Source of the DNA: Streptomyces montanisoli
Lineage (GTDB): Bacteria > Actinomycetota > Actinomycetes > Streptomycetales > Streptomycetaceae
Assembly: GCF_017813245.1 (NCBI RefSeq)
Contig: NZ_JAGIQL010000059.1
Coordinates: 1-36,595 of the forward strand
Length of the DNA stretch: 36,595 nucleotides
Reading direction: 5' to 3'
Below the pieces are notes generated by a model that was not told the origin of the DNA, ran no database searches, and saw only the letters and a program-made list of their open reading frames with translations. Each line of letters opens with the position of its first letter. Position 1 is the first letter of the stretch. A program made the position numbers and the translations under genes. Shown here piece after piece: positions 6,995 through 15,706 of the stretch.

Positions 6995-9900
6995 ATGCGG
7001 GACGCCACGGGGGAGCCCGGCGTGACGACCGCGGAGCCGGGGGCGGTGCTGCTGAAGTCCGCGAAGTTCTTCCGGCCGGGACGGGCAGCGCCCGACCTGC
7101 ACAGCGTCCGGCTCACCGGCGGCCGGGACGCCGACACCTTCTACCGCGACCGGTGGAGCCACGACAAGGTCGTCAACTCCACGCACGGCGTCAACTGCAC
7201 CGGCTCGTGCCGCTGGAAGGTGTACGTCAAGGACGGCATCATCACCTGGGAGACCCAGGCCACCGACTACCCGACGGTCGGCCCCGACCGGCCCGAGTAC
7301 GAGCCGCGCGGCTGCCCCAGGGGCGCCGCGTTCTCCTGGTACACGTACTCACCGACCCGCGTGCGCCACCCGTACATCAGGGGCGTGCTGCTCGAGACCT
7401 ACCGCGAGGCCAAACACCGCCTCGGCGACCCCGTGCTCGCGTGGGCGGACATCCAGGGCGACCCGGAGCGCCGCGGGCGCTACCAGCGGGCCCGCGGCAA
7501 GGGCGGCCTGGTGCGGGCGAGCTGGGACGAGGCCGTCGAGATCATCGCGGCCGCGCACGTCCACACCATCAAGGCGCACGGGCCCGACCGGATCGCCGGG
7601 TTCTCGCCCATCCCCGCGATGTCGATGGTCTCGCACGCGGCCGGCGCGCGGTTCATGTCGTTGATCGGTGCGCCGATGATCTCGTTCTACGACTGGTATG
7701 CGGATTTGCCGGTGGCGTCGCCGCAGGTGTTCGGGGATCAGACGGATGTGCCGGAGTCGGGGGACTGGTGGGATGCGGCGTATCTGGTGCTGTGGGGTTC
7801 GAATGTGCCGGTGACGCGGACGCCGGACGCGCACTGGATGGCGGAGGCGCGCTACCGGGGTCAGAAGGTCGTGGTGGTCTCGCCCGACTACGCGGATGCC
7901 ACGAAGTTCGCCGACGAGTGGCTGCATCCGCACCCGGGCACGGACGGCGCGCTCGCCATGGCCATGGGCCACGTCATCCTCCGCGAGTGTTTCGTGGAGC
8001 GGCAGGTGCCGTTCTTCACGGACTACGTGCGCCGCTTCACCGACCTGCCGTTCCTCGTCACCCTCACCGAACGCGACGGCGCCCTCGTGCCCGGCAAGTT
8101 CCTGCGCGCGTCCGACCTCGGCGACACCGGCGAGGGCGCCGAATGGAAGACCGCCGTACTGGACGAGGTGACCGGCGGGCCCGCGGTGCCCGGCGGATCG
8201 CTCGGCTTCCGCTGGACCGAGTCGGGCAAGGGCCGCTGGAACCTCGACCTCGGCGCCGTCCGGCCGCGCCTGACGCTGTACGAGGAGGGTGGCGAGAGCG
8301 CCGAGGTGCTGCTGCCGCGCTTCGACACCGAGGGCGGCGCGCACGGCCAGGGCCGCGGCGAGACGGTACGGCGCGGCGTGCCTGTCCGTGAGATCGGCGG
8401 CCGCCTCGTCACCACCGTCTGCGACCTGGTGCTCGCCCAGTACGGCGTGGGCCGCGACGGCCTGCCCGGCCGGTGGCCCGCCTCGTACGAGGACGCGGAC
8501 AGCCCCGGCACGCCCGCCTGGCAGCAGACCCACACCTCGGTGCCCGCGTCGGCCTGCGTCCGCATCGCCCGCGAGTTCGCCCGCACGGCCGAGGAGTCCA
8601 GGGGCCGCTGCATGATCCTCATGGGCGCCGGCACCAACCACTGGTTCCACTCCGAGACCATCTACCGCTCCTTCCTCGCGCTGCTCCAGCTCACCGGCTG
8701 CCAGGGCCGCAACGGCGGCGGCTGGGCACACTACGTCGGCCAGGAGAAGGTGCGACCGCACACCGGATGGTCCGCACTCGCCGCTGCGGCCGACTGGTCG
8801 AGGCCCGCGCGCCAGGCCATCGGCACCGGCTGGTTCTTCCTGCACACCGACCAGTGGCGCTACGACACGTTCTCCGCCGACGTCCTCTCGTCCCCGCTGG
8901 GCAAGGGGCTGTTCGCGGGGATGACCGGCGTCGACTGCCTCGCCCAGGCCGCACGCTGCGGCTGGATGCCCTCGTACCCCACCTTCGACGCCAACCCCCT
9001 CGACCTCGGCGACGTCGACGACCCGGTGGGGACGGCCGTCGAGCGGCTGAGGAGCGGCGACCTGCGCTTCGCCTGCCAGGACCCGGACGCGCCGGGCAAC
9101 TGGCCGCGCGTGCTGACGCTGTGGCGCGCCAACCTGCTCGGCTCGTCCGCCAAGGGCGCCGAGTACTTCACCCGCCACCTCCTCGGCACACACTCCTCGC
9201 TGCGCGCCGAGGAGGCGCATGAGGGAGTGCGCCCACGCGACGTCCGATGGCGCGACGACGCCCCCGAGGGCAAGCTCGACCTGCTCGTCTCCCTCGACTT
9301 CCGCATGACGTCGTCGACGCTGCTGTCCGACGTCACACTGCCCGCGGCGACCTGGTACGAGAAGCACGACCTGTCCACCACCGACATGCACCCCTACGTG
9401 CACTCCTTCGCCCCGGCCATCGACCCGCCCTGGCAGGCGCGCACCGACTTCGACGCCTTCCGGGCCATCGCCGACAGGTTCAGCGAACTCGCCAGGGACC
9501 ACCTCGGCACCCGCAGGGACCTCGTCGCCACCGCCTTCCAGCACGACACACCGGGCGAGACGGCGCAGCCCGGCGGCGTGGCCCCCGACTGGCAGCGCGG
9601 CGACTGCGAGCCCGTGCCCGGCCGCACCCTGCCGAACCTCACTGTCGTGACCCGCGACTACACCGCCGTGGGCGCCAGGTTCGCCGCACTCGGCCCGCTC
9701 GCGGAGGGCCTCGGCCTGCCGGCCAAGGGCATCTCCCTGCACCCCGACCACGAGGTCGAGGCGCTCAGGGCGCTCAACGGCTCCGCGCGCGAGGGCCCCG
9801 CGGCCGGCCGTCCGCGGATCGACACCGCCGTCAAGGCCGCCAACACGATCCTCGCGCTGTCGGGCGCCACCAACGGGCGCCTCGCCACCCAGGGATTCCG

Positions 9901-10687
9901 CACCCTGGAGGAGCGCACCGGGCAGCCGATGGCGCACCTGTCCCAGGACCACGAGCACACCCGCGTCGGCTACGCCGACACACAGGCGGCGCCCGTGCCC
10001 GTCATCACCAGCCCCGAGTGGTCGGGCAGCGAGTCGGGCGGCCGCCGCTACACCCCGTTCGTGCTGTCAACCGAGCACCTCAAGCCCTGGCACACGCTGA
10101 CGGGACGCCAGCACTTCTTCCTCGACCACGACTGGATCCACGAACTCGGCGAGGCCCTGCCCGTGTACCGGCCGCCGCTTGACATGCACCGCCTCTTCGG
10201 CGAGCCGTCGCTCGGCGCCGGCGGGCAGCGCGAGGTGACCGTCCGCTTCCTCACCCCGCACAACAAGTGGTCCATCCACTCCGAGTACCAGGACAACCTG
10301 TTCATGCTGTCCCTGTCGCGCGGCGGGCAGGTCGTCTGGATGGCACCGCAGGACGCCGACGCCATCGGCGTCCGCGACAACGACTGGATCGAGGCCGTCA
10401 ACCGCAACGGCGTCGTCACCGCCCGGGCGATCGTCTCGCACCGGATGCCGCCCGGCACCGTGTACATGCACCACGCCCAGGAACGCACCGTGGCCGTGCC
10501 AAAAACCCAGGCCACGGGCCGGCGAGGCGGCATCCACAACTCGCTGACCCGCCTGATCCTCAAGCCCACCCACCTCATCGGCGGCTACGCCCAGCTCACC
10601 TGGGGGTTCAACTACCTGGGCCCCACCGGCAACCAGCGCGACGAGATCACCGTCGTGCGCCGCCGCTCGCAGGACGTGGAGTACTGA
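6995..10687 (+). CDS. narG: Respiratory nitrate reductase alpha subunit NarG
   Basis: The 1230-residue molybdoenzyme subunit reduces nitrate to nitrite on the cytoplasmic face of the membrane complex NarGHI. His64, Cys68, Cys72 (HGVNCTGSC) and Cys107 (RGCPRG) bind the FS0 [4Fe-4S] cluster with the spacing of E. coli NarG. Asp233 in ISFYDWYADLP is the expected Mo ligand, followed by GDQTDVPESGDWWD for the bis-MGD cofactor. There is no Tat signal, as expected for the cytoplasmic type. The ATG at 6995 has AGGAGGT four bases upstream. It is the first gene of narGHJI. Between about 7657 and 7930 codon choice shifts to G- and T-ending codons (GAT, TAT, TTG, GGT), unlike the C-ending flanks. Confidence 0.98.
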   Translation: MRDATGEPGVTTAEPGAVLLKSAKFFRPGRAAPDLHSVRLTGGRDADTFYRDRWSHDKVVNSTHGVNCTGSCRWKVYVKDGIITWETQATDYPTVGPDRPEYEPRGCPRGAAFSWYTYSPTRVRHPYIRGVLLETYREAKHRLGDPVLAWADIQGDPERRGRYQRARGKGGLVRASWDEAVEIIAAAHVHTIKAHGPDRIAGFSPIPAMSMVSHAAGARFMSLIGAPMISFYDWYADLPVASPQVFGDQTDVPESGDWWDAAYLVLWGSNVPVTRTPDAHWMAEARYRGQKVVVVSPDYADATKFADEWLHPHPGTDGALAMAMGHVILRECFVERQVPFFTDYVRRFTDLPFLVTLTERDGALVPGKFLRASDLGDTGEGAEWKTAVLDEVTGGPAVPGGSLGFRWTESGKGRWNLDLGAVRPRLTLYEEGGESAEVLLPRFDTEGGAHGQGRGETVRRGVPVREIGGRLVTTVCDLVLAQYGVGRDGLPGRWPASYEDADSPGTPAWQQTHTSVPASACVRIAREFARTAEESRGRCMILMGAGTNHWFHSETIYRSFLALLQLTGCQGRNGGGWAHYVGQEKVRPHTGWSALAAAADWSRPARQAIGTGWFFLHTDQWRYDTFSADVLSSPLGKGLFAGMTGVDCLAQAARCGWMPSYPTFDANPLDLGDVDDPVGTAVERLRSGDLRFACQDPDAPGNWPRVLTLWRANLLGSSAKGAEYFTRHLLGTHSSLRAEEAHEGVRPRDVRWRDDAPEGKLDLLVSLDFRMTSSTLLSDVTLPAATWYEKHDLSTTDMHPYVHSFAPAIDPPWQARTDFDAFRAIADRFSELARDHLGTRRDLVATAFQHDTPGETAQPGGVAPDWQRGDCEPVPGRTLPNLTVVTRDYTAVGARFAALGPLAEGLGLPAKGISLHPDHEVEALRALNGSAREGPAAGRPRIDTAVKAANTILALSGATNGRLATQGFRTLEERTGQPMAHLSQDHEHTRVGYADTQAAPVPVITSPEWSGSESGGRRYTPFVLSTEHLKPWHTLTGRQHFFLDHDWIHELGEALPVYRPPLDMHRLFGEPSLGAGGQREVTVRFLTPHNKWSIHSEYQDNLFMLSLSRGGQVVWMAPQDADAIGVRDNDWIEAVNRNGVVTARAIVSHRMPPGTVYMHHAQERTVAVPKTQATGRRGGIHNSLTRLILKPTHLIGGYAQLTWGFNYLGPTGNQRDEITVVRRRSQDVEY

Positions 10688-10688
10688 C

Positions 10689-12284
10689 ATGCGCGTCATG
10701 GCCCAGATCGCGATGGTGATGAACCTCGACAAGTGCATCGGCTGCCACACCTGCTCCGTCACCTGCAAGGAGACGTGGACGAACCGCAAGGGCATGGAGT
10801 ACGTCTGGTTCAACAACGTGGAGACGCGCCCCGGGCAGGGCTACCCGCGCCGCTACGAGGACCAGGAGAAGTGGCGCGGCGGCTGGGTCCTGAACAAGCG
10901 CGGGCACCTCGCGCTCAAGCAGGGTGGCAGGATCAGGAGGCTCGCCACGATCTTCTCCAACCCGGTCCTGCCGACCATCAAGGACTACTACGAACCGTGG
11001 ACGTACGACTACCGCGACCTCACCAACGCGCCCCTGGGCGACGACTTCCCGGTCGCCGCGCCCCGCTCGCTGATCTCCGGCAAGCCGATGAAGATCGAGT
11101 GGAGCTCCAACTGGGACGACGACCTCGGTGGGGCACCCGAACACGGCGGTAGCGACCCGGTCGTGACGAAGCTCAGGGACGAGATCGGGCACAGGATCGC
11201 GTTCGCGTTCGAAGAGACGTTCATGTTCTACCTGCCCCGCATCTGCGAGCACTGCCTCAACCCGGCCTGCGGCGCCTCCTGCCCCTCGGGCGCCATCTAC
11301 AAGCGCGAGGAGGACGGCATCGTCCTCGTCGACCAGGACCGGTGCAGGGGATGGCGGCAGTGCGTCACCGGCTGCCCCTACAAGAAGGTCTACTTCAACC
11401 ACCGCACCGGCAAGGCCGAGAAGTGCACCCTGTGCTACCCGAGGGTCGAGGTCGGCCTGCCGACCGTCTGCTCCGAGACCTGCGTCGGCAGGCTGCGCTA
11501 CCTCGGCGTCGTGCTGTACGACGCCGACCGGGTGACGGCCGCCGCCTCCGTACCCGACGAGAAGGACCTCTACGAGGCGCAACTCGACTGCTTCCTCGAC
11601 CCCGACGACCCCGAGGTCGCCCGCGCCGCGGAGCGCGACGGCGTGCCGCACGACTGGATCGAGGCCGCACGCCGCTCCCCGGTACGCGCCCTCATCAGCA
11701 CCTACCGGGTGGCGCTGCCGCTGCATCCGGAGTACCGGACGCTGCCGATGGTCTGGTACATCCCGCCGCTGTCACCCGTCGTCGAGGCGCTCACGGAGAC
11801 CGGCTTCGACGGCGAGGACGCGGGCAACCTGTTCGGCGCCATCGACGCCCTGCGCATCCCGCTCGAATACCTCGCCGAACTCTTCACCGCCGGCGACACC
11901 CGCCCCGTGCGCGCCTCGCTGGAGCGGCTCGCCGCGATGCGGGCGTTCATGCGCGACGTCAACCTCGGCCGCGAGCCGGACACATCCGGCGTGCTGGCCG
12001 CCGGGCTGACACCCGAGACGACCGAGGACATGTACCGGCTGCTCGCCGTCGCCAAGTACGAGGACCGCTACGTCATCCCCACCGCCGCCGCCGGTGACGC
12101 GCGGCGCCTGGAGGAGAGCGCGCTGCCCGACGAGTGCAGCCTCGACCAGGCGGGCGGCCCCGGCGCCTACGAGCACGGGCCGTTCGGCGACGACTCGGGG
12201 CGCACCTCGCTGCCGCTCGTGACGCTGGAGAACTTCCACCTCCTGAGCAGGCGCCAGCGCTCCGACAAGCAGGAGGATCTGTAG
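10689..12284 (+). CDS. narH: Respiratory nitrate reductase beta subunit NarH
   Basis: This 531-residue iron-sulfur subunit passes electrons from NarI heme to NarG. The first ferredoxin motif is CIGCHTCSVTC at residues 16-26. A second group is CEHCLNPACGASCPSG, a third CRGWRQCVTGCPYKK and a fourth CTLCYPRVEVG with CSETC. The Trp in CRGWRQC replaces a Cys, the hallmark of the [3Fe-4S] centre in NarH. I chose the ATG at 10689, one base after the narG stop, because GGAG lies seven bases before it inside narG. Its stop overlaps the narJ GTG by one base. Confidence 0.98.
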   Translation: MRVMAQIAMVMNLDKCIGCHTCSVTCKETWTNRKGMEYVWFNNVETRPGQGYPRRYEDQEKWRGGWVLNKRGHLALKQGGRIRRLATIFSNPVLPTIKDYYEPWTYDYRDLTNAPLGDDFPVAAPRSLISGKPMKIEWSSNWDDDLGGAPEHGGSDPVVTKLRDEIGHRIAFAFEETFMFYLPRICEHCLNPACGASCPSGAIYKREEDGIVLVDQDRCRGWRQCVTGCPYKKVYFNHRTGKAEKCTLCYPRVEVGLPTVCSETCVGRLRYLGVVLYDADRVTAAASVPDEKDLYEAQLDCFLDPDDPEVARAAERDGVPHDWIEAARRSPVRALISTYRVALPLHPEYRTLPMVWYIPPLSPVVEALTETGFDGEDAGNLFGAIDALRIPLEYLAELFTAGDTRPVRASLERLAAMRAFMRDVNLGREPDTSGVLAAGLTPETTEDMYRLLAVAKYEDRYVIPTAAAGDARRLEESALPDECSLDQAGGPGAYEHGPFGDDSGRTSLPLVTLENFHLLSRRQRSDKQEDL

Positions 12285-12988
12285 TGAGGCCATCGTCAGC
12301 GTCCCCGCGACCGACCCCGCCGTCGTCGCGCGCCGACCGCATCGTGCACCGTGCCGCCGCCCACTGCCTCACCTACCCGGACGACGAGCAGGCGGCCGGT
12401 CTTCCGCTGCTGCGCGCCGCGCTCGACGAGGCGGGCGGCGGCCCGGCCGCGTCCCTGCTGCGCCGCTATGTCGAACACGCGGCCACCACCGCGACCGCCG
12501 CCCTCGCCGCCCACTACGTCGAGGTGTTCGACTTCAAGAACCGGCACAGCCTCCACCTCACCTGGTGGCAGGACGGCGACACCCGCCGCAGGGGCGCCTC
12601 GCTGGTACGCCTCAAGGACGTCTACCGCGCGCACGGCCTCGACCTGCTCGACGGCGAACTGCCCGACTTCCTCCCGGCCGTCCTGGAGTTCTGCGCGCGC
12701 ACCGGTTCCAGCGAACTGCTGCGCGAGCACCGGCCGGGCCTCGAACTGCTCAGGATCGCGCTGTCCGACGCCGGTACCCCCTACGCGGACGTCCTCGCCG
12801 CCGTCTGCGCCACCCTGCCGGGTCCCTCCCCGAAGGACCGCGCCGCGGCACGCGCCCTCGCCAGGTCGGGGCCGCCGCGCGAGGACGTGGGGCTCGAACC
12901 GTACGGGAAACCGCACGGGCAGCCGCACGGGCACAGGGCGCTGCTGCCGCTGCTCACCGCGAACGGCCCACGCCAGGAGGAACGATGA
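12284..12988 (+). CDS. narJ: Nitrate reductase maturation chaperone NarJ
   Basis: This is a 234-residue TorD/NarJ-type helical chaperone that holds apo-NarG while Mo-cofactor and clusters are inserted and the complex joins NarI; it is not part of the final enzyme. Visible family stretches are HCLTYPDDEQAAGLPLLRAAL, HYVEVFDFKNRHSLHLTWW, GDTRRRGASLVRLKDVYRAHG and ELPDFLPAVLEF. The GTG start overlaps the narH stop (TAGTG), with AGGAGG seven bases upstream. The C-terminal tail has a short PHG repeat (KPHGQPHGH). The end overlaps narI by ATGA. Confidence 0.95.
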   Translation: MRPSSASPRPTPPSSRADRIVHRAAAHCLTYPDDEQAAGLPLLRAALDEAGGGPAASLLRRYVEHAATTATAALAAHYVEVFDFKNRHSLHLTWWQDGDTRRRGASLVRLKDVYRAHGLDLLDGELPDFLPAVLEFCARTGSSELLREHRPGLELLRIALSDAGTPYADVLAAVCATLPGPSPKDRAAARALARSGPPREDVGLEPYGKPHGQPHGHRALLPLLTANGPRQEER

Positions 12989-13713
12989 CCGTACTGCTGT
13001 GGGGCGCGCTGCCGTACATCGTCTTCGTCCTGCTCGTCACCGGCCTCCTGTGGCGTTACCACTACGACCAGTTCGGCTGGACCACCCGCTCCTCCGAGGT
13101 CTACGAGTCGAAGCTGCTGGCCGTCGCGTCACCGATGTTCCACTACGGCATCCTCTTCGTTCTCGCCGGCCACATCATGGGGCTCTTCGTGCCGGCGTCC
13201 TGGACGAACGCGCTCGGCCTGGGGGAGCACGCCTACCACCTGCTGTCGCTGTACGGCGGCGGCGCGGCCGGGCTGCTCGCCATCGCGGGCATCCTGATGC
13301 TCGTCTACCGGCGCCGCACCAACGCGCCCGTCTTCCGGGCCACCACCGCCAACGACAAGCTGATGTACGTGTTCCTGCTCGGCGCGATCGCCGCCGGGCT
13401 CGTGGCGAAGTTCACCCACTCCACGCCCAGCCACGGCTACGACTACCGGACGACCATCGCGCCGTGGGCGCGCAGCCTGTTCACGCTGTCCCCCGACACC
13501 GCCCTGATGGCCGAGGCGCCGCTCGCCTACCGGGTGCACGCCGTCATCGGCATGGTGCTGTTCGCGCTGATCCCCTTCACCAGGCTCGTCCACATGTTCA
13601 GCGCGCCGCTCCAGTACCTCTTCAGGCCGTACATCGTCTACCGGGCGCGCGACCCGCGCCGGCTCGGCGCCCGGCCGAAGGAGCCACGCGGGTGGGAGCG
13701 CGTCGACACCTGA
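12985..13713 (+). CDS. narI: Respiratory nitrate reductase gamma subunit NarI (cytochrome b)
   Basis: The 242-residue integral membrane subunit oxidises menaquinol and carries two b hemes. His53 and His63 are ten residues apart, and a C-terminal pair in RVHAVIGMVLFALIPFTRLVHMFS is 18 apart, the same spacings as the heme ligands of E. coli NarI (56/66 and 187/205). About five membrane segments are visible. The ATG overlaps the narJ stop as ATGA with GGAGG nearby, so translation is coupled. It ends the operon; no nitrate transporter gene follows, and the next gene is convergent after 26 bases. Confidence 0.97.
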   Translation: MTVLLWGALPYIVFVLLVTGLLWRYHYDQFGWTTRSSEVYESKLLAVASPMFHYGILFVLAGHIMGLFVPASWTNALGLGEHAYHLLSLYGGGAAGLLAIAGILMLVYRRRTNAPVFRATTANDKLMYVFLLGAIAAGLVAKFTHSTPSHGYDYRTTIAPWARSLFTLSPDTALMAEAPLAYRVHAVIGMVLFALIPFTRLVHMFSAPLQYLFRPYIVYRARDPRRLGARPKEPRGWERVDT

Positions 13714-13739
13714 CGCGCCCCCAGCCGTCGTCCGTCGCC

Positions 13740-14546
13740 TCAGCCCTGGTGCGGGGTGAGCGGGACGACCGCCTCCGACGTGTGGACGAGGAACGTGAAC
13801 GTCTCCTGGAAGTACAGCTCCACGCTGGTCGCGTCGTGACCGAGGTAGCCGATGGACACGTCCTGGCCCAGGCACAGCTCGAAGTCGCCACCGCGCGCCG
13901 ACAGCAGGAACGCGCCGTCGATGGCGGGCGCCCAGACGATCTCGCCGTCCAGCAGCCTCGCGATGTGCTCGTGGATCGGGTAGCCGTGGTCCGACGTCTC
14001 GCTGACCGCGGTGTACGCGTCGGCGCTGAGCGCCAGCGTGTACGGACCCTCGACACCGGCCAGGCGCAGCGCGCTGATCGCCTGGCTGATCGCGTTGGGG
14101 TAGTCACGCGCCTCGGTGGGCAGCGCGAGCGACGGGTTGGACGAGCTCTCGCGGACGCCGGCGATGCCGGCCGCCGCGTAGCCCTCGAAGATCGCACGGT
14201 CCTCGGCGAACGCGAGGCGCCGCGCCGCGTCCTTGACGGGCTGCCAGTCGGCGTCCTTCGCGCCCCGCTCGACGTCGTCGACCTGCTCGCGGTCGACGGT
14301 GAAGGGCACGCGAAGCTCCACCAGAGGCTGCGAGCGGCGCGTGTGGGCCAGCACGCCGCGCGCGGGCGGCGCGACCGTGTCCCGGTGCCCCGTGGCGACG
14401 GCCGCCAGTTCGGCGCCCGACGCCTCGGGGACGTCCACGATCCGGCGGGCTGCCACGTTGCGCTTGAAGGTACGCCGCGCCTCGTCCTCCAGGTCGGCCC
14501 AGGCAGCGGCGGAGACGGGTGCCAGTTCGCGGTGCAGGTTGTTCAC
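13740..14546 (-). CDS. enc: Family 1 encapsulin shell protein
   Basis: The 268-residue HK97-fold protein self-assembles into a nanocompartment, usually 60 subunits in this size class. Recognisable stretches are NNLHRELAPVSAAAWADLEDEA at the N-terminus (helix that receives the cargo peptide), ARRIVDVPEASGAELAAV, PLVELRVPF, FAEDRAIFEGYAAAGIAG, and the C-terminal CLGQDVSIGYLGHD and VELYFQETFTF. The GTG start overlaps the TGA of the upstream peroxidase as GTGA, with AGGAG nine bases before it. This coupling should give shell and cargo together. It is convergent with narI. Identification is strong from both sequence and partner. Confidence 0.95.
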   Translation of the reverse strand: MNNLHRELAPVSAAAWADLEDEARRTFKRNVAARRIVDVPEASGAELAAVATGHRDTVAPPARGVLAHTRRSQPLVELRVPFTVDREQVDDVERGAKDADWQPVKDAARRLAFAEDRAIFEGYAAAGIAGVRESSSNPSLALPTEARDYPNAISQAISALRLAGVEGPYTLALSADAYTAVSETSDHGYPIHEHIARLLDGEIVWAPAIDGAFLLSARGGDFELCLGQDVSIGYLGHDATSVELYFQETFTFLVHTSEAVVPLTPHQG

Positions 14547-15592
14547 GGGGCAGTGCTCCTGTTCAGGTCTCCGATGCCCAGGGTGCCGTCGGCGCCTGTG
14601 CCTTCCGGGCTCTCGGTGCGGGTGTGCGGTACGGGACGCTCGGCCGCGGCGGCCGCCGGCGGCTCGGGCAGGTCGTCGAGGAAGTCGGCGGACGGCGCGA
14701 AGAAGAGCGTGCCCGTGACCGCCGTGGAGAAGTCCAGGATCCGGTCGTGCGTCGCGTCCGGCGTGCCGAGGAACATGTTGCGCAGCATCTCCTCGGTCAC
14801 CTCGGGCGTGCGCGAGTAGCCGATGAAGTACGTGCCGAACTCGCCGCGTCCCGGGCTGCCGAACGGCATGTTGTCGCGCAGGATCTGCCGCTCCTCGCCG
14901 TCCTCGTCGGTCACCGTGTTCAGCGAGACGTGCGAGGCGGGCTCGTCCAGCTCGACGTTGGTGAGCTTCGTGCGGCCGATGACCTTCTCCTGCGCCTCCA
15001 CGGGCAGTGCGTTCCACGCGTCCAGGTCGTGCAGGTACTTCTGCACGATGACGTAGCTGCCGCCCGCGAAGTCAGCGTCCTCGCCGGCGACGAGCACCGC
15101 GTCGACTGCCGCCCTGCCCTGCGGGTTCTCCGTGCCGTCCACGAAGCCCATCAGGTCGCGCACGTCCAGGTACTTGAACCCCTGCACCTCGTCGGCGACC
15201 GTCACGGACCCGCGCAGTCTGTCCATGATCTCGGCGGCCAGGCCGAAGCACAGGTCCTGGCGGGTGGCCCTGATGTGGAACAGCAGGTCGCCGGGCGTGG
15301 ACACGGCCCGGTGGCGCCGCCCCGCCAGCTCCTCGAACGGGTGCAGCTCGGCGGGGCGCGGGCCGCCGAACAGCCGCCCCCAGGCGTCGGAGCCGACGGC
15401 GGCGACACAGCTGAGGCGGCCGTCCGGCGCGCCGAAACCGTAGCTGCGCTGGAGGCCCGGCAGGTCGGCGAGCAGGTCGCGCACGGACTGCTCGCCGCCC
15501 TCGTCGACCGTGGCTACCAGGAAGATCGCGGCGGTGGTGAGCGGGCTCAGCACCGACTGCGGCTCCGGGCCCGTGGCTGGTTCGACCGTCAA
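14543..15592 (-). CDS. dyp: DyP-type heme peroxidase, encapsulin cargo
   Basis: This is a 349-residue dye-decolorizing peroxidase of the bacterial P/B type. GFVDGTENP carries the catalytic Asp of the GxxDG motif, DEPASHVSLN carries the probable proximal heme His, and ILRDNMPFG the distal Arg. No signal peptide is present. After the fold ends near FFAPSADFLDDLP, a Pro/Ala/Glu-rich linker leads to DGTLGIGDLNRS, an encapsulin cargo-loading peptide. I take the TTG at 15592 with GGGAGAG four bases upstream; no ATG or GTG fits the family start better. It would use peroxide inside the shell, perhaps for oxidative-stress defence; the natural substrate is unknown. Confidence 0.95.
   Translation of the reverse strand: MTVEPATGPEPQSVLSPLTTAAIFLVATVDEGGEQSVRDLLADLPGLQRSYGFGAPDGRLSCVAAVGSDAWGRLFGGPRPAELHPFEELAGRRHRAVSTPGDLLFHIRATRQDLCFGLAAEIMDRLRGSVTVADEVQGFKYLDVRDLMGFVDGTENPQGRAAVDAVLVAGEDADFAGGSYVIVQKYLHDLDAWNALPVEAQEKVIGRTKLTNVELDEPASHVSLNTVTDEDGEERQILRDNMPFGSPGRGEFGTYFIGYSRTPEVTEEMLRNMFLGTPDATHDRILDFSTAVTGTLFFAPSADFLDDLPEPPAAAAAERPVPHTRTESPEGTGADGTLGIGDLNRSTAP
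14555..14590 (-). other. Encapsulin cargo-loading peptide coding segment
   Basis: Residues 335-346 of the peroxidase read DGTLGIGDLNRS. The LGIGxLxR core is the known targeting signal that binds the inner face of family 1 encapsulins. Confidence 0.88.
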
Positions 15593-15659
15593 TCCGCTCT
15601 CCCGTTCGCTCGTGCCGGACCCGCGGCCCGTGAGAGACCACGCCTTCCCGGCCCTGCCG

Positions 15660-15665
15660 ATCCTA
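15660..15665 (-). promoter_or_regulatory. Possible -10 element for the DyP-encapsulin operon
   Basis: TAGGAT on the minus strand matches the streptomycete -10 pattern and lies about 70 bases upstream of the peroxidase start, within the 114-base gap after the oxidoreductase gene. No good -35 is seen, so confidence is low. Confidence 0.3.
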
Positions 15666-15706
15666 AGCGCCGGGCCAACGGAGTGGGGCGCTTCAGGGCC
15701 GCGAGA

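Noticed and set aside
12989..13739. A nitrate transporter (narK) linked to the nar operon
   Set aside because: No MFS gene lies next to narGHJI; the gene before it is of the TDT family and the one after it is encapsulin.
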